Shown: positions 43,001-52,185 of the stretch, piece after piece | Numbering within the stretch: the stretch's first letter is position 1 | How the letters are laid out: each line of letters opens with the position of its first letter | DNA from: Gammaproteobacteria bacterium | GTDB taxonomy: Bacteria > Pseudomonadota > Gammaproteobacteria > JAABTG01 | Direction: 5' to 3' | Assembly: GCA_034522055.1 (NCBI GenBank) | Contig: JAXHLS010000002.1 | Coordinates: 186,001 to 250,000 of the forward strand | Length of the DNA stretch: 64,000 bases | Notes under the pieces: generated by a model | The model's database searches: none | What the model was told of the DNA's origin: nothing | What the model saw: the letters and a program-made list of their open reading frames with translations, nothing else | Translations under genes and position numbers: made by a program

Positions 43001-44191
43001 ATGCACTGGACCTCCAACCTCAGCCACCAGACGGATACCGCCGAGGCCATCGGCGAGGTGACCACGGCGGCCCGCGCCACCCTCGGGGCACCACCGGACC
43101 TCGTGTTCCTGTTCGCCTCGGAGCACCACCAGGGGGCCTTCGACAGCCTGCCCCGGCGCGTCCGCGAGGGCCTGGGAGGCGAACCCGTCCTGGTGGGCTG
43201 TTCCGCCAGCGGCGTCATCGCCGATGCCCTGGAGGTGGAGTTCAAGCCCGCCCTCGGCCTGGTGGCGGCCCGCCTGCCAGGGGCCGTACTGGATGCCTGG
43301 CACCTGGAGGCCGGCGACCTCGGGCCGGGCACGCCCCACAGCGAGCGTTGCACCCGCCTCGCCCTGGAAGCGGGCCCGGCACGGGCACAATTCGTGGTCC
43401 TGGCGGATCCCTTCAGCTTCCCCGCCGAGCATCTGCTGCACTCCCTGGAGAGCGGTTTCGCCGATGCGGTCATCGCCGGCGGGCTGGCCAGCGGGGGTCA
43501 GGCGCCGGGGGATATCGTGCTGTTCCTGAACGCCGACACCTTCCACTCCGGGGCCCTGGTGCTGTCCATGGCGGGTGACGTGGAGATGACCACGGCAGTG
43601 GCCCAGGGCTGTCGCCCCATCGGCGAGCCCATGTTCATCACCGCCCACGAGGGCCACATCATTCACCGGCTGGACAACCGGCCGCCCCTGGAGATCCTCA
43701 ACGAGGTGTTCGAGCAGGCCGACGAACAGGACCGGGAGTTGATGCAGCACTCCCTGTTCATCGGTATCACCATGCGCAGCAACCACACCCGTTACCGCCA
43801 GGGTGATTTCCTCATCCGCAATCTCATGGGCGCCGACCAGGAGTCCGGGGCCATTCGGGTGGGAGCGGACCTCCACGCCAATCAGGTGGTGCAATTCCAT
43901 CTGCGGGATGCGGGCACCTCCGCCGAAGATCTGGACCGGGTGCTGGCGCGGGCCCGCGATCAACTCGGAGGAAGCGCGCCGGCAGGGGCCCTGCTGTTCT
44001 CCTGCACCGGCCGCGGCGAAGGCCTCTATGGCATCCCCGACCACGACGCGGACGCCTTTCAGCACCGCCTCGGACCGACGGCCCTGGGGGGCTTCTTCTG
44101 CAACGGCGAGATCGGCCCGGTCCAGGGCAAGACCTACCTCCACGGCTATACCAGTGCCTTCGCCCTGTTCCGGCCCCGGGGCGGCGACTGA
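43001..44191 (+). CDS. FIST domain sensory protein
   Basis: A 396-residue soluble protein with FIST N (residues about 30-230) and FIST C (about 240-390) domains, a small-molecule sensor module of signalling networks. Signatures: VLVGCSASGVIADALE, then GLASGGQAPGDIVLFLN, and near the end ALLFSCTGRGEGLYG and GFFCNGEIGPVQGKTYLHGY. It carries no output domain, so it must act with a partner. ATG at 43001 has a weak GGAG box. It stands alone after the two transporters. Confidence 0.9.
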   Translation: MHWTSNLSHQTDTAEAIGEVTTAARATLGAPPDLVFLFASEHHQGAFDSLPRRVREGLGGEPVLVGCSASGVIADALEVEFKPALGLVAARLPGAVLDAWHLEAGDLGPGTPHSERCTRLALEAGPARAQFVVLADPFSFPAEHLLHSLESGFADAVIAGGLASGGQAPGDIVLFLNADTFHSGALVLSMAGDVEMTTAVAQGCRPIGEPMFITAHEGHIIHRLDNRPPLEILNEVFEQADEQDRELMQHSLFIGITMRSNHTRYRQGDFLIRNLMGADQESGAIRVGADLHANQVVQFHLRDAGTSAEDLDRVLARARDQLGGSAPAGALLFSCTGRGEGLYGIPDHDADAFQHRLGPTALGGFFCNGEIGPVQGKTYLHGYTSAFALFRPRGGD

Positions 44192-44199
44192 AGCGATGT

Positions 44200-44760
44200 G
44201 GGTCGGGATTCATCCCGACATCCCTTCGACCCCTGCGCCCGCCCAACATCCCCTCATCCTGTCCTTCTCCCCAAGGGAGAAGGGACCTTCCAATGGCGTC
44301 GAAGCGCGCAGCAACGTAGGGTGGGTCAAGCGCAGCGGACCCACCAGCTCGCCTCCTTATCGGGATGTAGATACTCCGTTTCCTGTCAAGCAGTCTGTAG
44401 GTCGGTTGCTCTCGGCAACCGACATCCGCGCCCACAAACCGCCGAGTTTCCGTCGGCTGCCAAGAGCAGCCGACCTACGCCTCTGTCCTTCTCCCCCGGG
44501 GAAATGGGAAAGGGGAAAGGGGAAAAGATTACCCCTCGTGCGTCCGCTCTGCTGACGCCGAAACGGTGGATCCGCTGCGCCTTTTCAAACTACCACTCCT
44601 CCCTGACCTTCTCCCTTTTCGCGTCATTTCGCGTCTTTCGCGGTTACGCTTTTTGTAGGTCGGGATTCATCCCGACATCCAAACCCCGCCGCGCATACCA
44701 CGGGCCGGGCCGAAATCTCCACCGCAGGCTGTCGGGCTGAAGCCCGACCTTGTATGTTGG
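44200..44760. repeat. REP-like and dispersed repeat cluster
   Basis: Gene-free DNA holding: GTCGGGATTCATCCCGAC at 44206-44223; the inverted second copy of the ~104-bp repeat at 44241-44343; one arm of a 26-bp inverted repeat at 44366-44391; a long palindrome GTAGGTCGGTTGCTCTCGGC .. GCCGACCTAC at 44397-44478; a CGCGAAA-rich stretch at 44611-44650; and further palindromes at 44656-44685 and 44727-44750. Confidence 0.8.
44366..44391. repeat. left arm of a perfect 26-bp inverted repeat
   Basis: TGTAGATACTCCGTTTCCTG and the six following bases are exactly complementary to 45991-46016, which begins at the last codons of the IS110 transposase. The arms are 1.6 kb apart. Confidence 0.9.
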
Positions 44761-45000
44761 AGTTATCTGGCATGTTAGGTTTTTTGCCAGACACCGGGGA
44801 AGCCGTCCCGACCTGGAGGCAGGAAGTTTCTGACCTCGCGCGTAGATGGGCTCCCCGCCTCATTGCCGATTTCGAGGAGTATCGGGAAGCCAGCCTGGCT
44901 GGACTTCGTATCACAAGGTCGAACCGGCAAGAAATGCGAGGTCGGGGAACCGGTGATCAGTGTGACGCAACCGACCCCAGAAGGGAAAGGAGGAACAACG
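44760..45000 (+). ncRNA. candidate IS110 bridge RNA region (5' noncoding end)
   Basis: The 240 bp before the transposase carry strong stems (TCTGGCA..TGCCAGA at 44767-44790) and no convincing gene; the 89-residue frame here looks non-coding. IS110-type elements encode a target-guiding RNA in the 5' noncoding end, so this is where one would expect it. No loop sequences could be assigned. Confidence 0.3.
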
Positions 45001-45996
45001 ATGAGCGTTTATATCGGCATTGATGTCGCCGCACGCTCCTTCGACTTGCTCTGCCGTCGTGACGGCAAGAACAGTAAGGTCTACACCTTCCCACAGACTG
45101 CCCAAGGTCACGCCCAGGCGATCCGCAAGCTGCAGGCGCTGCAACCGGCGGGCATCGTGCTGGAGGCCACTGGCATCTACTACCTGGACCTCGCGCTGGC
45201 CCTGCACGAGGCCGGGCTGCCGGTGTCCGTGATCAACCCGCGCAGCTTCCGGCATTTCGCCGAAATTACGCTGCGCGGCAGTAAGACCGACCCGCTCGAC
45301 ACCGCCCTGTTGGCCGAATACGCCGAACGCATGACGCCTAGGCGCTGGACCCCGCCGCCATCGACCTATCGGGCCCTACGCGACTTCGGCCGGCATCTCA
45401 ACCGCCTAATGGACGCGCGGACCCAGGCCAAGAACCACCTGCACGCCCTGAAGGCGCAACGGGGCACGCCAGCCCTGCTGATCGAGGATGCCGAGGAAAG
45501 CATCGCTCAACTGGACCAACGCATCGAACGGGTGCAACAAGCGGCCCAGGACTTGATCCAGCAGACCCCCGAGCTGGCGCAACATCAGGCCCATCTCTGT
45601 GCCGCCACCGGCCTCGCGGCAGCCAGCAGCCTGGCTCTGCTGGCCGAGCTATCCACACTGCCCAGGGACCTGAAGGCCAAACAAGTCGCTCGTCATGCTG
45701 GGCTGGACGTGCGCCTGCATGAGTCGGGCTCTAGCGTCCATCGACCCGGGCGCCTAGCCAAGACCGGCAATGCCTACCTGCGTAGCGCCCTGTACATGCC
45801 AGCGATGGTGGCGATCGTGCATGACCCGTATGCCAAGGCGTTCTATAACGCTCTGGTGGCCCGGGGCAAAAAGCGGATCCAAGCCTTGTGCGCCGTCATG
45901 CGCAAGTACCTCACCGGAATCTGGGCCTGCATGCAGCATGATCAGCCTTTCGACTCCTCCAAGCTGTTTAGCGATCAGCATCTCCAAACCGCTTGA
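45001..45996 (+). CDS. IS110-family transposase
   Basis: A 331-residue recombinase. The RuvC-like DEDD domain has Asp7 (VYIGIDVAARSF), Glu60 region (GIVLEATGIYYLDLAL) and the double Asp in GSKTDPLDTALLAEYAERM. A coiled middle (IEDAEESIAQLDQRIERVQQ) leads to the C-terminal Tnp_20 domain with the serine region (ESGSSVHRPGRLAKTGNAYL, RSALYMPAMVA). ATG at 45001 has a GGAGGAACAACG leader. The frame is intact. IS110 elements often insert in REP palindromes; REP-like palindromes flank this one at 44727-44750 and 46048-46075. Confidence 0.94.
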   Translation: MSVYIGIDVAARSFDLLCRRDGKNSKVYTFPQTAQGHAQAIRKLQALQPAGIVLEATGIYYLDLALALHEAGLPVSVINPRSFRHFAEITLRGSKTDPLDTALLAEYAERMTPRRWTPPPSTYRALRDFGRHLNRLMDARTQAKNHLHALKAQRGTPALLIEDAEESIAQLDQRIERVQQAAQDLIQQTPELAQHQAHLCAATGLAAASSLALLAELSTLPRDLKAKQVARHAGLDVRLHESGSSVHRPGRLAKTGNAYLRSALYMPAMVAIVHDPYAKAFYNALVARGKKRIQALCAVMRKYLTGIWACMQHDQPFDSSKLFSDQHLQTA

Positions 45997-46016
45997 CAGG
46001 AAACGGAGTATCTACA
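45991..46016. repeat. right arm of a perfect 26-bp inverted repeat
   Basis: GCTTGACAGGAAACGGAGTA and six more bases, exact complement of 44366-44391. It overlaps the last two codons of the transposase. Confidence 0.9.
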
Positions 46017-46047
46017 GAGATACCACCACCGCCTGTTCCTTTGGCAG

Positions 46048-46078
46048 GGATGTGGGTCGGGATTTATCCCGACCTTCA
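46048..46078. repeat. REP-like palindrome
   Basis: GTGGGTCGGGATTTATCCCGACCTTC, the same family as 44206-44223 and 44656-44685. Confidence 0.7.
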
Positions 46079-46089
46079 GATATCAGGCC

Positions 46090-47223
46090 CTAACCCTCTG
46101 CCCCACCCTGGAGCACCACCGTGACCTCTGTCTCCCGGCCCTTGCGCCAGACTTGAAGGGTCACGCGGTCACCCACCTCGTGCTCGTCCAGCACCGCCAG
46201 CAGGCTGGCGACGGTGTCCAAGGGGACATCGTTCACCCGCAGGATGATATCTCCGGGCATGACGTCACCGTCCTCATCCACGCGGGTAGGTTCGAGGCCG
46301 GCGGCGGCGGCGGGGGAGCCGGGTTGGACCGACAGCACCACCACGCCCTCCACCCCCAGCTCGCGGCTGATGATGCGATTGATGTCCTCGTCGACGCCGA
46401 TGCCGATGGTGGGTCGGACGTAGTTGCCGTGGGCGATGATCTGGGGCACGACGCGGTTGATGGTATCCACCGGCACCGCGAAGCCGATGCCTGCGTAGGC
46501 CCCGGAAGGGCTGTAGATGGCGGTATTGACGCCGATGAGACGGCCCGCGCTGTCCAGCAGGGGGCCACCGGAGTTGCCGGGGTTGATGGCGGCATCGGTC
46601 TGGATGAGGTGCTGGATGGTGACCCCGTTCTCCTCCAGGGAGCGATCGAGGGCCGACACCAGGCCGGCGGTCAGGGTGTAATCCAGGCCGAAGGGATTGC
46701 CGATGGCAAACACCTTCTGCCCCACCCGCAGGTCGCCGCTGGTGCCGATGGGCACGGGGGGCGGCAGGTCGAAGGGCACCTTGATGCGCAGCACCGCCAG
46801 ATCGTGGGCGGTGCTGGTGCCCACCAGGGCCGCCTGGTAGCTACGACCGTCGTTGAGGCGCACGGTGGCTTCGGAGGCCCCCTCGATAACGTGGTTGTTG
46901 GTGACCACGTGGCCCAAGCTGTCCCACACGAACCCGGAGCCGGTGCCCCGGGGCACGCTGAATATATTACGGGACCAGTAGTCCCTGACCCGCTGGTGGG
47001 TGGTGATGAACACGACCGAGGGGCTGGTCTGCTGGAATATCTCGATGGTGGCCTGCTCGTCGGCGGCCAGCTCGCCCCGGGCCATGACGGGTCGTGGCTC
47101 GGCGCCGAGGCTGATGGCATAGCGCTCGATCCAGGGCAGCATGTACCAGATGACCACCAGCAGCACCAGGGTCCAGGTGAGCCAGCGCAGGCGGCGGAGG
47201 AAGGGGTCGGGTTCAGGGGTCAT
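46090..47223 (-). CDS. HtrA/DegS-like periplasmic serine protease with one PDZ domain
   Basis: A 377-residue S1C protease. One N-terminal transmembrane helix (LTWTLVLLVVIWYMLPWI, residues 15-32) anchors it in the inner membrane facing the periplasm, as in DegS. The catalytic triad is His111 (VVTNNHVIEG), Asp141 (TAHDLAVLRI) and Ser218 (INPGNSGGPL). A single PDZ domain covers about 285-370 (VVVLSVQPGSPAAAAGLEPT). ATG at 47223 was chosen because upstream in-frame codons are heptamer repeat. A single PDZ and a membrane anchor point to DegS-type stress sensing or a housekeeping role rather than DegP. Confidence 0.93.
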   Translation of the reverse strand: MTPEPDPFLRRLRWLTWTLVLLVVIWYMLPWIERYAISLGAEPRPVMARGELAADEQATIEIFQQTSPSVVFITTHQRVRDYWSRNIFSVPRGTGSGFVWDSLGHVVTNNHVIEGASEATVRLNDGRSYQAALVGTSTAHDLAVLRIKVPFDLPPPVPIGTSGDLRVGQKVFAIGNPFGLDYTLTAGLVSALDRSLEENGVTIQHLIQTDAAINPGNSGGPLLDSAGRLIGVNTAIYSPSGAYAGIGFAVPVDTINRVVPQIIAHGNYVRPTIGIGVDEDINRIISRELGVEGVVVLSVQPGSPAAAAGLEPTRVDEDGDVMPGDIILRVNDVPLDTVASLLAVLDEHEVGDRVTLQVWRKGRETEVTVVLQGGAEG

Positions 47224-47235
47224 GGGGCGCACGGA

Positions 47236-47319
47236 TGGTGAGTGGTGAATGGTGAATGGTGAATGGTGAATCAAAAAGCATAAAACGGTAACCACGAAAG
47301 ACGCGAAAAACGCGAAATG
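47236..47319. repeat. heptamer array plus CGCGAAA repeat
   Basis: GTGAATG units at 47236-47271 lead to ACCACGAAAGACGCGAAAAA at 47290-47309. It lies 12 bp before the protease start. Confidence 0.85.
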
Positions 47320-47460
47320 TAATGGGTGATCAGGGGGCTGTTGTCACCGTGCATGCCGGGAGCCATCGGGGTCTCATTCCTATGCCGTATGGTATAGGAC
47401 TGGCCAGGGAAGGGCCGCATCCAGCACCGATCATGTCGTTCCTGATCTTTCGTGATTCTT

Positions 47461-47820
47461 CGTGTGTTTCGCGGTTAACCTTCGCGTCTTTTGCGTATTT
47501 CGTAGTTGAAAAAGATTCTGGATCGGTTAATTAAAATCATCCTTGGTAGTGGATGCCGTTCGTCTTGTACCGGGGCCACGGGATAGTAGGCAGGCCTGAA
47601 ATACAGTCTCTCACGGAGGCACGGAGGCACGGAGGCACGGAGAAAGACAGATAGCCGGGTCTGAATGGCGGCTTTGGCGAGAGGCCCCCGTTCCGCATCA
47701 CCAACGGAAAGCATGCGCTTTCGTCTTGATTCTCTGTGCCTCCGTGCCTCCGTGAGAGACAAATGATTTTTCGTGTGTTTCGTGGTTAACCTTCGCGTCT
47801 TTCGCGTATTTCGTAGTTGA
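47461..47820. repeat. MITE-like unit between 49-bp direct repeats
   Basis: 47461-47509 and 47772-47820 are near-identical (two mismatches): CGTGTGTTTCGCGGTTAACC followed by TTCGCGTCTTTTGCGTATTT. Between them, octamers CACGGAGG at 47610-47645 face the inverse GTGCCTCCGTGCCTCCGTGAG at 47738-47758. No gene is seen in 47224-47840. Confidence 0.8.
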
Positions 47821-47840
47821 TCAAGCTTACGGATGGGCGG

Positions 47841-49130
47841 TCAATTGAAGCGAATGCCCCAGCTCACCTCCAGCTCGTGCTGATCCATCTCCACGAAGCC
47901 GGTCTGGGTGCCGACGAAGTTGGGATTGCTTCCCGAGATCTTCTCCTCGAAGGCCCGGGTGTAGGCCAGGCTGATGGCATGGCCAGGGTCCGGCCGCCAG
48001 GTGAAGCCGAGGCTGGCGTGGGTGCGAATGGTGGCCGGGGCGAGGATGTTGAACAGGGTCTCACTCTTGTCGAAGAGCTGATCGGCGTGACTGAGGCCGG
48101 CGCGGAAGGTCCAGGCCTCGTCCCGGTCCCACTGGATGCCCAGCTTGATGATGTCGATATCATCCCAACCGAAGCCCAGGCCGCCATCGCTTCCAAGGAT
48201 CCCCGGCTGCGGTGGCAGATCGTTGGAGTTGCCGAGGGCGGCCACGTCGGAGTAGTGGATACGCTGCCAGTCCGCCACCAGGGCCACATGGGGGGTGGCG
48301 GCGTAGCTCAGCCCCAGCGTAAAAGTGGAGGGGATGTCGAAGTCCCCGTCCTCGGCAAACAGGCCCCGGTAGTCATCGAAGCGCTCCATGTACAGCTTGC
48401 TCTGGTAGGACGCCCCCAGGGTGAGACGCTCAGAGGCGCGCCCGAGCCAGCCTACCCGCACGCCGTAGCCCCAGGAATAGTCATGACCGTTGTTGGTGAC
48501 ATGGTTCGGGCTGGTGGAAAAGGCCCGGAAGGGCTCCAGACCCTCGGCCTCGAAGCGCTGCACGGCGACGATGGGCATGATGCCGAAGGCCATGTTGGGG
48601 GACACCTGGCGGGCATAGGTGAAGCCGATGAAGAGCTGGGCCAGATCCACCCCGGTGGGCTCGCTGGCCTGGAACATATCAGGGGCGGTTGGGGGCGAGA
48701 AATTCTGCCATACGGCGGTGTCGAAGTCGGTATTCATGCCGCCGTTGCCGCCCACCGAGATACCGATGGCGGCGTCGGTACCCAGGGACCGATTCCAGCC
48801 GAAATGGGGGACGAGGAAGATGTCCCTGTCGCTGTCGAACTCCCCCGGCGGAATGCTGGGAAACGGCGGCCCGCCATCGGCGTTGGCGGTAAACCCCCGG
48901 TTGGGGTTGAACACCGCCGCCCCCACGTCCAGTCGGTGCCCCACCAGGGCCATGCCGGCGGGATTGGTGGCCGCCGCCAGGCTGTCCTGGGGCAGGGCCA
49001 CGCCGGCCCCGGCCATGCCCTTGTTGGCGGTGCCGAAACCCGTGGGGGAATAGCCGTTGGTACCATGGGCAAGGGGCACCAGGCCGGCACCCAGCAACAG
49101 GACGATGGTGGAACCAAGAAATCTTTTCAT
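47841..49130 (-). CDS. OmpP1/FadL family outer-membrane porin
   Basis: A 429-residue outer-membrane protein with a signal peptide (MKRFLGSTIVLLLGAGLVPL, cleaved about AHG). The mature N-terminus TNGYSPTGFGTANKGMAGAG, then VALPQDSLAAATNPAGMALV, is the FadL/OmpP1 hatch motif. Beta strands follow to the C-terminal ELEVSWGIRF ending in aromatic F before N. FadL-type channels admit long-chain fatty acids or aromatic hydrocarbons. ATG at 49130 was chosen to begin the signal peptide. It stands alone; no acyl-CoA synthetase is nearby. Confidence 0.92.
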   Translation of the reverse strand: MKRFLGSTIVLLLGAGLVPLAHGTNGYSPTGFGTANKGMAGAGVALPQDSLAAATNPAGMALVGHRLDVGAAVFNPNRGFTANADGGPPFPSIPPGEFDSDRDIFLVPHFGWNRSLGTDAAIGISVGGNGGMNTDFDTAVWQNFSPPTAPDMFQASEPTGVDLAQLFIGFTYARQVSPNMAFGIMPIVAVQRFEAEGLEPFRAFSTSPNHVTNNGHDYSWGYGVRVGWLGRASERLTLGASYQSKLYMERFDDYRGLFAEDGDFDIPSTFTLGLSYAATPHVALVADWQRIHYSDVAALGNSNDLPPQPGILGSDGGLGFGWDDIDIIKLGIQWDRDEAWTFRAGLSHADQLFDKSETLFNILAPATIRTHASLGFTWRPDPGHAISLAYTRAFEEKISGSNPNFVGTQTGFVEMDQHELEVSWGIRFN

Positions 49131-49302
49131 GTGTTTAATCTCTCGCCGTACAGACTGGTTCGCCATCCTACGCCAACCACCCGCATCTCTACAAAAACCC
49201 GCCACTCCCCGCGCTCGTGGATCCCCATTATTGCATCTGACGCGACCCCGTTACGCTGCCGGCCGGCCGCTCCATCCATCGATAAGCACCGCCGCCGTAG
49301 GG

Positions 49303-50373
49303 CTATCCCCCATCATCGGGATCATCGAAGCGCTGGCGGATCTCCAGGATCCCATGCAGCTCCTGCAGAAAGACCTCTACCAGCTCCGGGTCGAAGTGGC
49401 TGCCGCTGCTTTCCTTCATCAGGTCCACTGCCCTGTCCACGGGCCAGGCCGCCTTGTAGGGCCTGACCGAGGTCAGGGCGTCGAACACGTCGGCCACGGC
49501 GGCGATCCTGGCGGCCTGGGGGATATCGGCACCCTCGAGCCCTTGGGGATAGCCGCTGCCGTCCCACTTCTCATGGTGACCCAGGGCGATATCCCGGGCC
49601 AGGCGCATGAGGTCGGAGTCGTCGCCCCCGAGCAGCTTGCCGCCGATGGTGGCATGAGTCTTCATGATCTCCCACTCGTGGGGTTCCAGTTTACCCGGCT
49701 TGAGGAGGATGGCGTCGGGGATGCCGATCTTGCCGATGTCATGCATGGGGCTGGCGTTCAGGAGCAGGTCGCAGTCGTCATCACTCCACCCGAGAGACCA
49801 GGCCAGCAGGGCCGATGAATAGCTCATGCGCAGGATGTGGTTGCCCGTCTCCTCGTCGCGGTGCTCCGCCGCCATGCCCAGGCGCTGCACCACCTGGAGG
49901 CGGGTGCGGCGCAGCTCGTCGGTGCGCTCGTTCACCATGTCTTCCAGTATGGCCTTCTGGTCATGGACCAGGCGGTGGGCCAGCTGGGCGTCCAGCAGGT
50001 TGCGCACCCGCATCAGCAGCTCGTTGCGGTCGAAGGGCTTGGTGATATAGTCCCGCGCGCCCTCGGCCAGGGCCCGTAGCAGGTGGTCCCGGCCATGCTG
50101 GGCCGTGAGCACCACCACCGGCGGCAGCAGTGGATCATCGAGGGCCTGCAGTTGCTCCAGCACCTCGAAGCCGTCCAGATGCGGCATATTGATATCGAGG
50201 AGGATGAGGTCCGGGCGCATCTCCCGGTAAAGGGGGATGACCTGGCGCGGATCCTCTACCAGCACCTGTTCCCTATAACCCTCGCTTTGCAGCATGCGGT
50301 TCAGGAGCTTGAGGTTCGCCGCCTCGTCGTCCACCACCAGTATGCGCTCGGTTCGGCGGTTGTCGTCGGTCAT
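49303..50373 (-). CDS. response regulator with HD-GYP phosphodiesterase domain
   Basis: A 356-residue protein with a receiver domain (residues 10-130; phospho-acceptor Asp60 in LILLDINMP, Lys in DYITKPF), a short coil (KAILEDMVNERTDELRRTRL) and an HD-GYP domain (HRDEETGNHILRM, SPMHDIGKIGIPDAILLKPG, HHEKWDGSGYPQG). HD-GYP enzymes hydrolyse cyclic di-GMP; all key residues are present, so activity is likely. ATG at 50373 has an AGGAAGAC box. It lies near three hybrid kinases, one of which may phosphorylate it, and it opposes the diguanylate cyclase at 60.7 kb. Confidence 0.94.
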   Translation of the reverse strand: MTDDNRRTERILVVDDEAANLKLLNRMLQSEGYREQVLVEDPRQVIPLYREMRPDLILLDINMPHLDGFEVLEQLQALDDPLLPPVVVLTAQHGRDHLLRALAEGARDYITKPFDRNELLMRVRNLLDAQLAHRLVHDQKAILEDMVNERTDELRRTRLQVVQRLGMAAEHRDEETGNHILRMSYSSALLAWSLGWSDDDCDLLLNASPMHDIGKIGIPDAILLKPGKLEPHEWEIMKTHATIGGKLLGGDDSDLMRLARDIALGHHEKWDGSGYPQGLEGADIPQAARIAAVADVFDALTSVRPYKAAWPVDRAVDLMKESSGSHFDPELVEVFLQELHGILEIRQRFDDPDDGG

Positions 50374-50571
50374 ATCTTGTCTTCCTGCCACGTCGGATCC
50401 TGGTAATCGTCACCGGCGTTCCCGGGGGTAGCGTCCGGCACATGGTTCGAGTTTAACGGGTGGCCCCCGGATGTGTTCAGGGAAGGCGACCCCTCATCAC
50501 ACCGAGTGCGCCCGCTTGCCGCCGGGGACGACGGCGGGCTCCGCTGTCCGGCCTTCAGGCCCCGACGGGGT

Positions 50572-52185
50572 TCACGGTGGCCCCGGAGCCTCCTTCACTA
50601 CGCGCCGGATGAGGTCGCGCAGGCGTTCCACCTCGAAGGGTTTCATCAACCAGGCATCGAAGCCGGATGCGAAGTCACCCTCCTCCCGGCTCTCCCCCGA
50701 CACGGCGATCGCCGGGATGTGTGCGGTGACGGCATCGGCCTTCAGATGGCCCACGGCCTCGCGTCCCCCCATGCCCGGCAGGTTGATGTCGAGCAGGATC
50801 ACGTCGGGGCGTTCCCGGCGGGCCATCACGAGGCCGTCCTCGGCATTCTCGGCGGTGAGCAGGTCGAGCCCCGCCGGCACCGCCAGCAGCTTGAGCAGGC
50901 CGACGTTCACCCGGTCGTCCTCGATGTACAACACCCGGTAACGGTGATCGGACGGTCGCCGGGCCGCCGGCGGCGATGGGGATGAGGGGATGGAGTCGGC
51001 GGGGCTCAGGGGCAGCTCGAACCAGAAGGTGCTGCCGGCGCCTGGGGTGCTGTCGACGCCGATGGTGCCACCCATGGCTTCCACCAGCCGCTTGCACAGG
51101 GTGAGCCCGATGCCGGTGCCCTCGATCCCCGAGTAGGCCGAACCGAGGCGCTCGAAGGGCTGGAACAGGCGCCCCAGGTAGGCCGGGTCGATGCCGTGGC
51201 CGGTATCCTCCACGACCAGGTGCAGGCGGGTGTCCCCCCTGGCGCCCAGGCGTACCGCGATGTGTCCGCCCTCGCGGTTGTACTTGACGGCGTTGGACAG
51301 CAGGTTGAGGACCACCTGCTTGAGGCGGGTGGGGTCGGCGCGCGCCTCACCCACCTCCCCGAGGTCCAGGGCCAGGTCGATGCCGCGGCGCTCCGCCAGG
51401 GGCCTGATCTGGGTCGTGCAGGCCTCCACCAGGGGTGCTACCGCCACGGCCTCGGGACCCAGTTCCAGGCGGCCGCTCTCGATGCGACTGAGGTCCAGGA
51501 CCTCGTTAACCATCTCCAGCAGATGATCGCCGGCCGCCAGGATCTCGCCCACGTTGTCGGCCTGGTTGGGGGTGAGGGGGTGTTCGGCATCGGCTTCCAG
51601 CAGTTGGGCGAAGCCGAGGACGGCGTTGAGCGGGGTGCGCAGCTCGTGGCTCATGCGCGACAGGAACTCGGACTTGGCCCGGTTGGCGCGTTCCGCCTCG
51701 TCGCGGGCCTGCGCGAGGGCCGCCTCGGCGCGCTTACGCTCGCCGATGTCATGGGCGAAGGCGAAGAACAGCCGCTCGCCGCCGTTCTCCGCCAGGGTGA
51801 CGCTCACCTCCACGTCGATCTCGGTGCCGTCGCGGTGGCGATGGCGGGTGTCGAAGCGGTCGTGTCCGTCCACCATGAGCCTGTCCATGTGGGCGCGGGT
51901 CTCGGCGGGGGTCTCCATGGCCTCGATGTCGGGTATGGAGAGGGCGAGCAGCTCCTCGCGATCATAGCCGAGCATGCGGCAGAAGGCCCGGTTACAGTCG
52001 ACGATGCGGCCGGTCAGGTCCACCAGGAAGAAACCGTCCATGGCGGTGTCGACGATGATGGCGCTGCGGGCGCTCTGGCGCGTCGCCTCGGCGGTACGCC
52101 GAGCCACCAGTTCCTCGAGCAGGTGGCGGTGGTCTGCCAGTTCCGCCTCGAGGCGTTTGTGCCGGATGATGTCGATGAAGTTCAC
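50572..52185 (-). CDS. hybrid sensor histidine kinase (PAS-HisKA-HATPase-REC)
   Basis: A 537-residue soluble kinase. An N-terminal coil precedes one PAS domain ([35 protein letters not shown]). HisKA follows with His180 in [18 protein letters not shown], then HATPase_c ([29 protein letters not shown]) and a C-terminal receiver ([34 protein letters not shown]). GTG at 52185 overlaps the stop of the large kinase (GTGA), so the two are coupled. It lacks membrane segments, so it probably senses a cytoplasmic signal or acts downstream of the large kinase. Confidence 0.93.
   Translation of the reverse strand: MNFIDIIRHKRLEAELADHRHLLEELVARRTAEATRQSARSAIIVDTAMDGFFLVDLTGRIVDCNRAFCRMLGYDREELLALSIPDIEAMETPAETRAHMDRLMVDGHDRFDTRHRHRDGTEIDVEVSVTLAENGGERLFFAFAHDIGERKRAEAALAQARDEAERANRAKSEFLSRMSHELRTPLNAVLGFAQLLEADAEHPLTPNQADNVGEILAAGDHLLEMVNEVLDLSRIESGRLELGPEAVAVAPLVEACTTQIRPLAERRGIDLALDLGEVGEARADPTRLKQVVLNLLSNAVKYNREGGHIAVRLGARGDTRLHLVVEDTGHGIDPAYLGRLFQPFERLGSAYSGIEGTGIGLTLCKRLVEAMGGTIGVDSTPGAGSTFWFELPLSPADSIPSSPSPPAARRPSDHRYRVLYIEDDRVNVGLLKLLAVPAGLDLLTAENAEDGLVMARRERPDVILLDINLPGMGGREAVGHLKADAVTAHIPAIAVSGESREEGDFASGFDAWLMKPFEVERLRDLIRRVVKEAPGPP

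Noticed and set aside
44754-45023. 89-codon frame before the IS110 transposase
   Set aside because: It runs into the transposase gene in another frame and lies where a structured noncoding leader is expected.
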